DNA from: Cymodocea nodosa
Taxonomy: Eukaryota; Streptophyta; Magnoliopsida; Alismatales; Cymodoceaceae
Reading direction: 5' to 3'
Assembly: GCA_036874045.1 (NCBI GenBank)
Contig: CM072341.1
Location: 7,948,501-8,012,500 of the forward strand
DNA: 64,000 nt
Below the pieces are notes generated by a model. That model made no database searches and was not told the origin of the DNA. It worked only from the letters and a program-made list of their open reading frames with translations. The position numbers and the translations under genes were made by a program. Shown here one piece after another: positions 47,412-59,155 of this stretch (position 1 is its first letter; every line of letters begins with the position of its first letter).

Positions 47412-47985
47412 GATATGCATCACTAGTTTCAGCTAGCAAACATGAATTTAAATCAACTACACTAGAAGGTAAAGATAAAATATATACAAAACCTTTTCTT
47501 TTAGCAATAAATTTAATTTCATCTGTATTTTTATCAATTATTTTGCATACATTATCTTCAAGCACTACATAATATCCATTTTCAATTAGTTTTATGACAC
47601 TCAGCAAATTAAATCCTAGGTTTTCTACATATAGTACATTCGAAATAACACAAGTAGGAGTTATTTGAACATTGCCCATACCTATGATTTTATCTTTACT
47701 TTTGTTTCCAAATGTTACACTTCCTTTCATGATATTTGTAAAATTTTGTAGTAGACTTTTCTGTCTAGTCATGTGACTTGACACTCCACTGTCCAAGATC
47801 CATTTTGATGTTCTTTCCTCCCCAAACTCATCTGCCATAAAGCACACATGAGCAACGTCTTCTAACTCTTGTTATCCTTCTGAATGTGAAGATTTTGATG
47901 CTAATTCCTTAAATTCAGACTCTTCAGACGTGCCATCCCAAGTGACCTTCAAAGCCTTTTTCTTGTAAAACTTTTTCTAAGTTTT
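47412..47985 (-). pseudogene. C1b copia protease and start of integrase
   Basis: Protease motif WILDSGVSSHMT near 47800, here with DSG intact, followed by the GAG-pre-integrase region up to SDAYLW, where C3 interrupts. The N-terminal part (47985-47850) is acidic and broken by a stop near 47872. The sequence continues at 41681. Confidence 0.85.
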
Positions 47986-48634
47986 CTAAGCCGTCTTCTT
48001 CTGATTTGTCCTACTTTGCTTTTCATTTTTCCTCATAGGACAGTCTAGAGAAAGATGTCTAAGTTTCTTACAGTTGTAACATACATACTTTCTAGATGAA
48101 GAATTCTTGTCATTCAGTGATTTTGACGTTGAGGGTTTATCATTTTTGTTCCTTTGTTGTTTCCTAGCTTTCCATGCTTTCTTGAATTTCCTAGTTAGCA
48201 ATATTAAATCCTCGTCAGAATCAGTAGATATATCAGAATCTGAATTAATTTTGAAGGCTATTTCTTTCTTCATTTTTAGTTTGTTATGACTCAATGATTC
48301 ATTTAATTGAACTTCATAAGTTGTTAAGTTTCCTATAAGTTCATTCATAGTATAAACATTTAAATCTCGTGATTCCTCAATTGATGTTACTTTCTGAGAC
48401 CATTTAGAACTTAGGGATCTGAGAATTTTCCTCACCAAATCCTTCTGTTCAAAATTCTTTCCTAAGCATTTTAAAGATCTATACTTATGATCCATACCAT
48501 AACTTATGATCTATACTTTGAAGAAAAGTAGTCATCCTATATTTCCAATATTCAAAATGTATTCCATCAAATAAAAGAGGACGATTAAGATTTTGGCCTT
48601 CATATAAAGAAAAATTGCCATTTCTAGTAGTCAT
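47986..48634 (-). pseudogene. C1b copia Gag with internal deletion
   Basis: ATG at 48634 with the first ~45 codons as in C1a Gag (GNFSLYEGQNLNRPLLFDG). Then about 320 nt are missing relative to C1a (12860-13180), and a short duplicated filler sits at the joint (48474-48520). The C-terminal part is open from 48495 and keeps the CCHC knuckle (C-YN-C-KKLR-H-LSLD-C). Loss of the capsid core makes this Gag non-functional. Confidence 0.85.
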
Positions 48635-48820
48635 CTTACCTTAGATTTTTCAACCTATTTGATTTTAAACAGTCTAAAAACTTTAAAACAACTTGAGTCT
48701 TAAATCAAGAAAGTTAATCGTATGCTCAGATATTAATTTCTATTTAAAAACAAAGGAGGTAGAATAAGCAATGATATTAAATAAGTTGGTATCGATTTTA
48801 TATCAAAGATTATTAACAAA

Positions 48821-48833
48821 GCTCTAATACCAC
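48821..48833 (-). other. Primer binding site of C1b
   Basis: The minus strand reads TGGTATTAGAGCT from 48833, one base after the end of the 5' LTR at 48835. One C-to-T change from the usual initiator-Met PBS. Confidence 0.85.
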
Positions 48834-48834
48834 T

Positions 48835-50312
48835 TGTAGGATCGTATGGCTACACAAGAGGCGGGTGAATTGTGTATTTTTAATATTTTCTAAAATATAA
48901 TTGAAACTTTAAAACACAAAAACAAGTCGAGACATTGTTTTCATAAAATCATTTTTATTCAAGGTTTCAATTACAATATACAATTCAATTCTCCTCAGAA
49001 ATTGTAGATGCAATTATATCTCGATACCATGTATCATCTAAAAAATTTCATAACTACAAATAGAGAAAACTAATTTGCGGAATTTAAAACATTTCTCCCT
49101 GTTTGAGATCTTTCTTCTTCTTCTTTTTCTTCTTCAGTAATTTTTCAATGACGAATATCTTGTCTTTCTCTACTTCACCGAATTTGCTTTCTTCTGATAC
49201 TTTAAATCTTTAGTGACATAAATAATACCTGGTTCTGCTTCACTAAATTTTCTTCCACTTGATACTTCAAATCTTCAGTGACATAAATTTGACCTTTTCT
49301 GCTTCACTGAACTTTCTTCTACTTGAGAGATCTTCTCCGAGGAGGTGGTTTTGATCCCTGAAAAAGATTTTTTTTTGGTGTGCAAGGATATTTTGATCTC
49401 CGAGAATTCTATGCCTTTTATACTGTATATTCATTTCATGCATATCCTTCACATTTAATCACTACCAGTTTTCCACTTGTCCACGTCTTTTCTTTTTCCT
49501 TCATTGAAACACACACGTTCTAACCCACGTTTATATTTTGAATTTACTTTAATCATTAGTCCTAGATCTTTGAAAAATTTCTTGCAAAATAAACTTTCTC
49601 GTCCAAAATCTTTCATCAAGCGTAATAAGAAGTCGTTACTTTAATGTTTAACTAAACTAGTAACATAAGTATATAAATATAATTTAATGTTTCTAACTTA
49701 ACGAGTTCCTCTTGTGCCATTTCACGTGACAAGTACTATAGCTAACTCAACGAACTAAATCCATGGTGTTACGCTAACTCAACGAACTAACTTAACCTTT
49801 CTTTAGGAAGGTTAAATGATAACTCACCGAAAATAGTTTAAGTTTCGGATAGTTACGGTTGTAAGTCACCGAAAAACTCTTTATACCATAAAACTAGTGA
49901 GACACGTGTCAAGACCTGAAAACATGACTTAAGTTACCTTTCAAATAGTTATGACTGTAAGTCTCCAAAAAACTTTAACTCACCAATTCAGTAATAAACA
50001 AATGTTTTTATAATAAGAATTCTACCACGTGCAAAAATAACAACTTAAGTTTATAACACTAACCTAACGCGTTGCCTTAGTGTTCAACATAGCAACTCAA
50101 TGCGTTTAGTTATGTTAACTTAACAAGTTAAACAAGTGCACCTCACATGATACAATACAACATTTGTAACTTATAATTTCACCACGTGTATAACACTAAC
50201 TTAATGAGTTCATCTCTTTTTTTACTCACTAACTTAATGAGTTATCACGTGACCTATTTTAACCTTTAAGCCTCTAACTTAACGAGTTCTCACGTGACCT
50301 CTATACAAACAA
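48835..50312 (-). repeat. 5' LTR of C1b, distal part
   Basis: Matches 32924-34390 of the 3' LTR, including the inserted GGATAGTTA/G-box module (about 49800-49990) and TATA box near 49410. Interrupted at 50312 by C2b. Confidence 0.9.
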
Positions 50313-52059
50313 TGTTAGGATCGATAGACTCACTAGAGGGGGGGTGAATGGTGAAAGTGTGTATTTTTAAAATTTTTTAAATGTTGAATCGAATAATTCA
50401 ACAAAAAATGAAATGAGATGAAACTGATATAATGCAAATTAACAGAGATAAAAAAACACAGCAAATTTTTAGGTGGTTCACCAAATTGGCTAGTCCACCC
50501 CCAAGGTTTACTTGGGCTTCACTGAGTGTATCAACACTTACACACTTACTTTCAGGTCAAAGCAAGAACCAACTACACAGAAGTTTTTAGGTAAAAACTT
50601 TAGTAAACCAACCTCTAGAGTTTTCAGGTCGAAACTCAAACCAACACTATATGTAGCTTTCAAGTTGAAGCCACGAACCAACAACTTTAAACCTTCAATG
50701 AGAGTTATGGCGCAAGAGCTTTTTCTGCAAAGGATCTTTTGAAAATTCTTCACTGTTTGTAGACTTGAGTGTGAATGGAATTTGAGTGTAGCACACTATA
50801 TATCTCTACCGTATATCTGTTGTCTGCATTTTGAATATATACTTGATATGTACAACGATCATATTTTCCTCCAACGGATGTATTCTACTATACTTAATAA
50901 GGATCAAGTCCCAATATGGCAAGTGACCGTTCAGAAAAACGTTTCAAGTCAACATATTGATTTTCCTGTTCTTTCAGATAGTTAGCTATGAAACTCTCTG
51001 AAGAGTAACTGTACTCACCGAAAGATCACTTATCCTTTATTGCCAGGTAGGATTCCAGAATATTTAAATGTGAGCTGTCATCCAATCGGATACTTATAAC
51101 TGTAACAAACTGAATAGTTGTATACTTGACTATGTCAAATTTCGGAAGGTTATCCTGTAACTCACCGAAATTCTTTAGGATTTCGGATAGTTATTTTTCT
51201 AACTCTCCGAAAACTTATTTGAACCACTGTTTGAAATTCTACACGTGGGAAATTCGATGACTTAAGTTTCGGATGGTTAAACTGTAACTCATCGAAACTC
51301 TTTTGAAATTTCGAATAGTTATCCTTCTAACTCTCCGAAAACCTATTTGAGCATCTGTTTCGATTTCTGCACGTGAAAAATTCACTAACTTAAGTTTCGG
51401 ATAGTTAAACTGTAACTTACCGAAACTCTCTTTTAAATTTCGGATAGTTATCCTAACTCTCCGATTTTCCCATTTAAACTTTCAACTACCAGCTTCCTCC
51501 ATTTTGCACGTGCGTAAAAAAATGACTTAAGTTCCGAAAAGTTATACCTGCAACTTACCGAAAAACTCGAATAGTTATCTAACTCTTCGAAAAGAAAACT
51601 CGGATAGTTATCTAACTCTCCGACAAGTCTTTTAATCTTCCGTTCTGTATTTCTGCACGTGGTTTATTGAATGACTTAACTTTCAGATAGTTATACCTAT
51701 AACTCTTCGAAAAGTCCATTAAGCTTCCAGATAGTTATCTCTTTAACTATCCGATCATTCAATCCCTTTAACTGTCTGATTAAATAACTCTCCTAAGGCT
51801 TTGTAAAATCGGATAGTTATTCTTTTAACTGTCCGATAGCATTGGTACTGCTTTAAATTTGCTCTTCGGATACTTAGACTTGTAATTGTCCGATTTTGTT
51901 GAATCTTCTTGATCTGTTCATCTGAAACCTTCTTGATCTTTTTATCTGTTTGGAAATAGTTCTAACAGCCTTCTGATCTAATGCAGTAAGACTTAACTAT
52001 GAAATACAATATATTTCCTCACATAGGTTTTGCATTATCAAAATACTCGGGTACTAACA
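50313..52059 (-). repeat. 3' LTR of C2b
   Basis: 1747 bp; minus strand TGTTAGTACCCGAGTATTTT...gatcctaaca. Its middle (about 50990-51900) is a dense array of GGATAGTTA, TAACT(C/T)(A/T)CCGA and GACTTAAGTT units separated by CACGTG-type sites (for example 51656-51661). Confidence 0.93.
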
Positions 52060-52427
52060 ATCTCCCCCTTTTTGATAATGACAAAAACCTTTACAATTAT
52101 TTACATGTATTTCACTCCCTAGTGTATTTCTATACATTTAGTCACACAAAGAAACATAAAACAAGAAATTAACACAACTATACTGACAATGAGGGATTCC
52201 TCCCCCTGACTTTGAGCAGACTTCTCCCCCTATCTGTGTGCTGAGTTTTTCTCTTTTAATTCTTGCTAGAAATACTGTGAGTGACCATATACTTGACAAA
52301 TTTTCAAATCCTTCTCCCCCTTTTTGTCATTATATAAAAAGGTGAGGACTATAAAACTGATATAACCTGCACGAGTAGGTTAGCAGAAAAACAAGCTCCC
52401 ATGTTGTGAGCTTGATGAAAAAAATAT
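52060..52427 (-). other. C2b 3' UTR and polypurine tract
   Basis: No gene. The PPT tcaaaaagggggagat (minus strand) abuts the LTR at 52060-52075. Three further ggggga blocks lie within 52195-52325, as in C2a. Confidence 0.85.
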
Positions 52428-53940
52428 TTAAAGATCTTGTAAAGTACATATTCCTAGATTTCGTCTAATATGATTAAAAGTTGACTCATTTAAAGGTTTG
52501 GTGAAAATATCTGCAAGTTGATTTTCCGTTGGCACAAACTTAAGTGAAATGTTCCCTTTCTCCACAAGATCTCTCAGAAAATGATGTCTGATCTCGATAT
52601 GCTTGGCTCTGGAATGAAGTACTGTATTCTTAGATAGACTGATTGCACTGCTGTTATCACAAAATATGATTGAATTCTGAATTTTCAGTCTTTAATCTAC
52701 TAGAGTTTGCTACATCCAAAGGATTTATGCACACCACAATCCAGCTGCAATATACTCGGCTTCAGTAGTAGATAAAGCTATACAATTTTGTTTCCTACTG
52801 AACCATGAGATTAAAGAACATCCAAGTAATTGACAAGTGCCACTGGTGCTTTTTCTATCAGATCTGCTCCCTGCATAATCTGCATCAATATAGCCTGTTA
52901 AAATTAAACTACTGTCAGCTGAGTAGAATAATCCGAAATCTTTTGTTTCTTGTAAATATCTGAAGATTCTTTTGACTGATTTCAAATGTGATTCCTTTGG
53001 TGATGCTTGAAATCTAGCACATAGGCATACATTAAACATAATATCTGGCCTGCTAGCTGAAAGGTATAACAGGGATCCAATCATACCTCTATATTGCCTT
53101 TGATCCACTGCAACACTTGAATCATCCATTTCTATTTTAATGCTTGAGCTTAATGGAGTATTTGCGGAATTGATGTTTTCATAACCAAATTTCTTCAACA
53201 TCTCTTTACAGTATTTTTCTTGGTTGACAAAGATACCATTATGCATTTGATGAATCTGTAATCCCAAGAAAAACTTCAATTCTCCCATCATGCTCATTTC
53301 GAATTTATTTTTCATCAAATTCTGAAATTCATGACAGAGATCTTTTGAAGTGGCTCCAAAAACTATATCATCAACATATATCTATACAATCAACATGTAC
53401 ACATCAAAGGTTTTGATAAACAAAGTGCTGTCCACTTTGCCTATAGAAAAATTATTTTCAATTAAAAATCTTTTCAATTTCTCATACCAAGCTCTAGGTG
53501 CCTGTTTCAAACCATATAGAGCCTTTCTTAGTTTGTAGACATGATCCGACTTGAGTTCATCTTCAAATCCAGGAGGTTATTTAACAAACACTTCTTCTTG
53601 AATTTCTCCATTTAAGAAGGCACTTTTCACATCAATTTGAAACAATTTTATCTTCATACTACTTGCAAAGGCAAGCAACATTCTAATAGCTTCAATCTTG
53701 GCTACAAGAGCAAAATTTTCTTCATAGTCAATACCTTCCTGCTGATTGTAGCCTTGTGCAACTAATCGAGCTTTATTTCTGAGAATGTTACCATCTTCAT
53801 CTAATTTGTTTTTGAAAATTCATTTAGTTCCAATGATGGATTTTCCTACAGGTTTTTCTATCAGTTCCCACACATTGTTTTTCTAAAACTGATTTAATTC
53901 TTCCTGCATGGCCATTGTCTAGTAGGTATCCTTACAGGCT
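52428..53940 (-). pseudogene. C2b copia reverse transcriptase and RNase H
   Basis: RT motifs SAFLNGEIQEEVFVK (near 53610), YGLKQAPRAWYEK (near 53510) and IYVDDIVFGA (near 53370) are preserved. The stretch 53318-52725 is open for 197 residues through MIGSLLYLSASRPDIMF and ALSTTEAEY. RNase H ends NQLADIFTKP...at 52428. Stops near 53885, 53820, 53580, 53383, 52722 and elsewhere, mostly of the CAG/TGG-to-stop kind. Confidence 0.88.
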
Positions 53941-55505
53941 TCATCTACTGATTTTGGCTCTATTTCTGACAAAAATGCACAAAAATTACAGATATCTTGT
54001 GCTTTGCTTCTGGTTTGTAGCCCTTTGGATATATTTCCAATAATTTGTTCCTCGAGATGATCAGATCTAAACTTTCAACTGTTATGATTCTGATATCTAA
54101 GGTTGAGATTCTGGTCTAACACTTGTGAATTGGTATTCTGCTTGTTTTTATCATCTTCAAAGTCTTTATTTTCACTATCATCATTAATCTTCAACTTTTT
54201 GAAATTTTGGAATAGATCTTCATCAAACTGAACATTTATACTTTCCTCCACTCTTCTATCTTCAACAAAATATACTCTGTAAGCTTTGCTTCTTGAGGAG
54301 TAACCAACAAGTATGGCAAGTTTAGACTTAGCATCAAACTTGTCTTTAGCATTTCATGTATTTAAGACATAACATTTGCATCCAAATGTCTTAAAATAGC
54401 CCACATTTGGAGTTTTATCGAACCAAATTTCAAAGGGTGTCTTATTCAATATGGATCTAATGTGAGTTCTGTTAGAAATGTGACAAGTTGTTCCTACAAC
54501 TTCTTCCTAGAGAAATTTAGGTAGATTTGTGGCACTTAACATAGTTCTAGCCATTTCTTGTAATGTCCTATTTTTTCTTTCCACAACTCCATTTTGAGCA
54601 GGAGTTCTAGGACAAGAGAATTCATGCAAAATTCCAAATGAATTGCAGAGGTTTTCAAATTCATAGTTTTCAAATTCACCTCCATGATCACTTCTAATTT
54701 TCTTCACTGTTAGTTCCTTCTGATTCTGAACTCTTATGCAGAAATTCTTGAACTCATTGCAAGTTTCATTTTTATGTGTCAAAAATATTACCCAAGTTAA
54801 TCTAGAGAAGTCATCAACAATAACAAAGGTATATTTTCGACCCCCTAGACTTGATACTTGAGAAGGACCAAACAAATCTAGATGTAGCAGTTCTAATGGC
54901 CTTTTGGTGGAAACAACACTTTTGCTGTAATGAGCAGTTCTCTTCTGCTTCCCTAGCATACACTCACTACACACTCTATCCTTCTTAAACGTGAGTTTAG
55001 GTAGACCCCTAACAAGATCACCCGTGGATAGCTTTTTGATATTCTTCATGCTAATGTGACCAAGTCTTCTATGCCACATCCAATCGTCTTCACTAGTTGC
55101 TACCAAACAAGAATTGCTTGCAGAATTTTCACATGGAAAGTTTAATGTATATATTGAGGAATTTCTAATACCAGTAAATTTTGTTTCATTTGTGGTAGGA
55201 TCAATAATGTAGTAGTTTTTAGCATTAAAAGAAACAATATAGCCTTTATCACTTAATTGTCCTACACTTAACAAATTTTGTTTTAATCCATTGACATGCA
55301 AGACATTCTCAATTATACCATTTTCAGATGTAATATTCCCTATTGTAGTTATTTTACATTTTTCATTATTTCCAAACTTAACGGATCCTGAACTTAAGTT
55401 TTTAACTGAGTCAAGAAAGCTTTTCTTACCTGTCATGTGCTTTGAGCATCCACTGTCCACAATCCATTTAGTTGATCGTGCTTGAAACTCCTTGTCACCC
55501 TGCAA
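53941..55505 (-). pseudogene. C2b copia protease and integrase
   Basis: A 332-residue open stretch (55505-54507) holds protease WIVDSGCSKHMT (near 55465), HHCC zinc region (WHRRLGHIS near 55075, CSECMLGKQKR near 54970) and integrase core with D, D and E sites intact (HLDLFGPSQ near 54880, IRSDHGGEF near 54690, NGVVERKN near 54590). It is the best preserved enzymatic region in the window. Beyond 54507 (stop within the NLPKFL-EEVVG segment) the integrase C-terminus and linker are fragmented by several stops. Confidence 0.9.
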
Positions 55506-55506
55506 A

Positions 55507-56200
55507 TCATACTGAAATTAAAGCTTTTGGTACCCAAATCTTCTTGGGTCCAGAGGAGTTAGTCCTTAAAACATTAAATCTATTGCCCCTTGGCAGCCAC
55601 ATATGACCTGATCTTCGTTTGATGGCAAACATAGTGGTGCCATCTCTATAAGATCGAATCACTCCACCACAATAAGGTATTTCCTTTGGTGTAGCATACC
55701 CTATGCCATATTTATTCCCATTTGATCGTTGAGATCCTATTATTTTATTTAATCCTTTTTGTCCTTGAGTAAATTTACATATAGTATTTTTCAAATCTGA
55801 TATAGTAGTTGATAGAATTTTATTTTCATCTTTTAATTTACAGTTATCACAACTATACTTATCTAAATTTGATTTTAGATTCCTATTTTCAACTATAGTT
55901 GATTCTAATTTAGCAAATGAATTTTCTAAGCACTGATTTAATCTTTTAATTTCAGTCTTAAAATCTCTACACTTCACATATAAATTATCTACAGTAGATA
56001 AAAGACTATTTATGTCTAGATCATCATGCTCACTTTCTGAACTAGAGAAAGTAGAGCATACCTCTTGTGCTGCAAAACAAACATTTGCTACAGCTTCTTC
56101 TTCAGACTTTGATGAACAGCTTGAAGAGCTACTGTCATTCGACGTAGCTTTGAGAGCCATCTTCTTTTTGTCTTTCAATCTCTTCTTCTTATCTCCTTGA
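55507..56200 (-). pseudogene. C2b Gag-pol linker with coiled coil
   Basis: 223 codons open from 56178: a Lys-rich start, a Ser/acidic low-complexity segment, a coiled coil (RLNQCLENSFAKLESTIVEN) and a tail with RSGHMWLPRG, followed by the protease. It matches 17511-18180 in C2a, so it is a conserved part of the C2 polyprotein rather than a separate gene. Confidence 0.78.
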
Positions 56201-57056
56201 TCCTCTTCTGTCTGAAATGGATAGAAGGTCTATATGTGCCCTTGCTTTTTACATTTGAAACATGTAGGGACACTTCTTTTAGAGTAGCTGGGCTTATTCT
56301 TTTTCTTCATGAATTTTCTAAAATTTCTTGCCAGCAATATGATCTGATCATCATCTGAGCTAGGAACTTCTTCTATAGATGGAAATGCTATTTCCTTTTT
56401 CTTTTCAGCTTTCTTTTCAACAGTTCCTTCTTGCTCTTTCCAATCCTTCATTTAAGCTTCGTGGGCTAGAAGATTGCCCAACAATTCTTCAACTGTATAG
56501 TTGTTAAGATCCTTGGAATCTTGAATAGATGTGGACTTCTGTTTCCACTCAACAGTTATGCTCCTCAGGATCTTCTGTACCTGTTCACGTGAAGAGAACT
56601 CCTTTCCCAAGCCTTTCAGACTGTTAGTGATTTCAGTAAATCTAGAAAACATTTCAATTATGTTTTCATTATCATTCATTTTAAACAGTTCAAGTATTCT
56701 TAAAGAATACTGATTTTTGAATCCTTAACCTGACTTGTACCTTCATGAGTAACATGAAGGATTTTCCACCCCTCATGAGCAGATTTACTTGTAGATACTT
56801 TATTATATTGATAAGCAGTTAGTGCATAATAAATAGCATTCAGCCCTCTAGCATCCAATTGGATGATTTTCTCATCCTCCTCAGACCAGTTCGAAATATC
56901 ACTAGTTGGAAGTGTAGTTCCAAGAACAACAGTCTTCCAGAGTTTAACATCTGAACTCCTAAGGAAGTACTCCATTCTATTCTTCCAATAATTATAATTG
57001 GAACCATCGAATAGAGGAGGTCTGTGGATGTTTTGTCCCTCAACAAATTGAGCCAT
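56201..57056 (-). pseudogene. C2b copia Gag
   Basis: ATG at 57056 (MAQFVEGQNIHRPPLFDGSN). Gag core as in C2a, broken by a stop near 56700 and again at 56452. The zinc knuckle near 56250 is damaged: its third spacer contains a stop (CAG to TAG) and the last Cys is Tyr, whereas C2a keeps that Cys. It cannot make a functional nucleocapsid. Confidence 0.87.
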
Positions 57057-57093
57057 AAATCCAGATGGTTAAATCTTATGAAGGATTAACCTC

Positions 57094-57105
57094 GCTCTGA
57101 TACCA
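57094..57105 (-). other. Primer binding site of C2b
   Basis: The minus strand reads TGGTATCAGAGC, a perfect initiator-Met-type PBS, two bases after the 5' LTR. Confidence 0.92.
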
Positions 57106-57107
57106 AT

Positions 57108-58855
57108 TGTTAGGATCGATAGACTCACTAGAGGGGGGGTGAATGGTGAAAGTGTGTATTTTTAAAATTTTTTAAATGTTGAATCGAATAATTCAACAAA
57201 AAATGAAATGAGATGAAACTGATATAATGCAAATTAATAGAGAAAAAAACACACAGCAAATTTTTAGGTGGTTCACCAAATTGGCTAGTCCACCCCCAAG
57301 GTTCACTTGGGCTTTACTAAGTGTATCAACACTTACACACTTGCTTTCAGGTCAAAGCAAGAACCAACTACACAGAAGTTTTTAGGTAAAAACTTCAGTA
57401 AACCAACCTCTAGAGTTTTCAGGTCGAAACTCAAACCAACACTGTATGTAGCTTTTAGGTTGAAGCCACGAACCAACAACTTTAAACCTTCAATGAGAGT
57501 TTTGGTGCAAGAGCTTTTTCTGCGAAGGATCTTCTGAAAATTCTTCACTGTTTGCAGACTTGAGTGTAAATGGAATTCGAGTGTAGCTCACTGTATATCT
57601 CTACCGTATATCTGTTGTCTGTATTTTGAATATATACTTGATATGTACAACAATCATATTTTCCTCCAACGGATGTATTCTACTGTACTTAATTAGGATC
57701 AAGTCCCAATACGGCAAGTGACCGTTCAGAAAAACGTTTCAAGTCAACTTACCGATTTTCCTATTCTTTCAGATAGTTAGCTATGCAACTCTTCGAAGAG
57801 TAACTGTAACTCACCGAAAGATCACTTATTCTTTACCACCGGGTAGGATTCCAGAATATTTAAATGTGAGCTGTCATCCAATCGGATACTTATAACTGTA
57901 ACTCACTGAACAGTTGTATACTTGACTTTGTCAAATTTCGAAAGGTTATCCTGTAACTCACCGAAATTCTTAAGGATTTCGGATAGTTATTTTTCTAACT
58001 CTCCAAAAACTTATTTGAACCATTGTTTGGAATTCTGCACGTGGGAAATTTGATGACTTAAGTTTCGGATGGTTAAACTATAACTCACCGAAACTCTTTT
58101 GAAATTTCAGATAGTTATCCTTCTAACTCTCCGAAAGCCTATTTGAGCATCTGTCTGGATTTCTACATGTGGAAAATTCACTAACTTAAGTTTCGAATAA
58201 TTAAACTGTAACTTACCGAAACTCTCTTTTAAATTTCAGATAGTTATCCTAACTCTCCGATTTTCCCATTTAAACTTCCAATTGCCGGCTTCCTCCATTT
58301 TGCACGTGCGTAAAAAAATGACTTAAGTTCTAGAAAGTTATGCTTGTAACTTACCAGAAAACTCAAATAGTTATCTAACTCTTCGAAAAGAAAACTCGGA
58401 TAGTTATCTAACTCTCTAACAAGTCTTTTAATCTTCCGTTCTGTATTTCTGCACGTGATTTATTGAATGACTTAGCTTTCGAATAGTTATACCTGTAACT
58501 CTCCGAAAAGTCCATTAAGCTTCCGGATAGTTATCTCCTTAACTATCCGATCATTCAATCCCTTTAACTGTCAGATTAAATAACACTCCGAAGGCTTTGT
58601 AAAATCAGATAGTTATTCTTTTAACTGTCCGATAGCATTGTTGCTGCTTTAAATTTGCTCTTCGGATACTTAGACCTGTAACTGTCCGATTTTGCTGAAT
58701 CTTCTTGATCTGTTCATCTAGAACCTTCTTGATCTTTTCATCTGTCTGGAAATAGTTCTAACAGCCTTCTAATCTAATACAGTAAGACTTAACTATGAAA
58801 TACAATATGTTTCCTCACATAGGTTTTGCATTATCAAAATACTCGGGTACTAACA
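57108..58855 (-). repeat. 5' LTR of C2b
   Basis: 1748 bp, same ends and same motif array as the 3' LTR at 50313-52059, with scattered substitutions between the two. The flanking AACAA and matching PBS confirm that the element inserted as one unit. Confidence 0.93.
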
Positions 58856-58860
58856 AACAA

Positions 58861-59155
58861 AACTTTAACTTAACGAGTTGTCTAAACGTGCACTGTTCAT
58901 GATACAGAAGATATAACTTTAAAACATATCATGCTTTTCAATAAAAACACACGTTAACTTAACGTTTAGTTAAATGAGAAATTAATGCAACGAAACGACT
59001 AGTTAATAACTTCAGATCCAATATAGACAAGTATTTATGCCAGTAAGTTTTTTCTATATTAATTGATGATTTTAATTTCTTTTTACAAACAATAGTAATT
59101 GAGAAAATATGATTATTTTCATTCAGCACACATCATCGAAACAAAATACTTAACA
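58861..59155 (-). repeat. 5' LTR of C1b, proximal part
   Basis: First ~295 bp of the C1b 5' LTR (minus strand TGTTAAGTATTTTGTTTCGA), separated from the rest by C2b. It matches 34406-34700. The first bases are TGTTAAG, as in the C1a 5' LTR. Confidence 0.92.

Larger units (their letters stand above)
50313..58855 (-). mobile_element. C2b, complete Ty1/copia element (SIRE-like), minus strand
   Basis: 8543 bp with LTRs 50313-52059 and 57108-58855, perfect AACAA duplication (50308-50312 and 58856-58860), PPT, and PBS TGGTATCAGAGC. Inserted in the C1b 5' LTR. Same family as C2a. It is coding-defective but structurally full-length. It has no accessory ORF after RNase H, unlike C1. Confidence 0.95.
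32924..59155 (-). mobile_element. C1b, Ty1/copia element (SIRE-like) with two nested insertions, minus strand
   Basis: Delimited by LTRs at both ends and a perfect AAATT duplication (32919-32923 and 59156-59160), inserted in an F-box gene. Order on the minus strand: 5' LTR (59155-58861 and 50312-48835), PBS, gag, PR-IN-RT-RNase H, non-coding block, accessory ORF, PPT, 3' LTR (34700-32924). C2b sits in the 5' LTR and C3 in the integrase region. Without the two insertions it is about 12 kb. All frames are broken, so it could move only with proteins from elsewhere. Confidence 0.93.
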
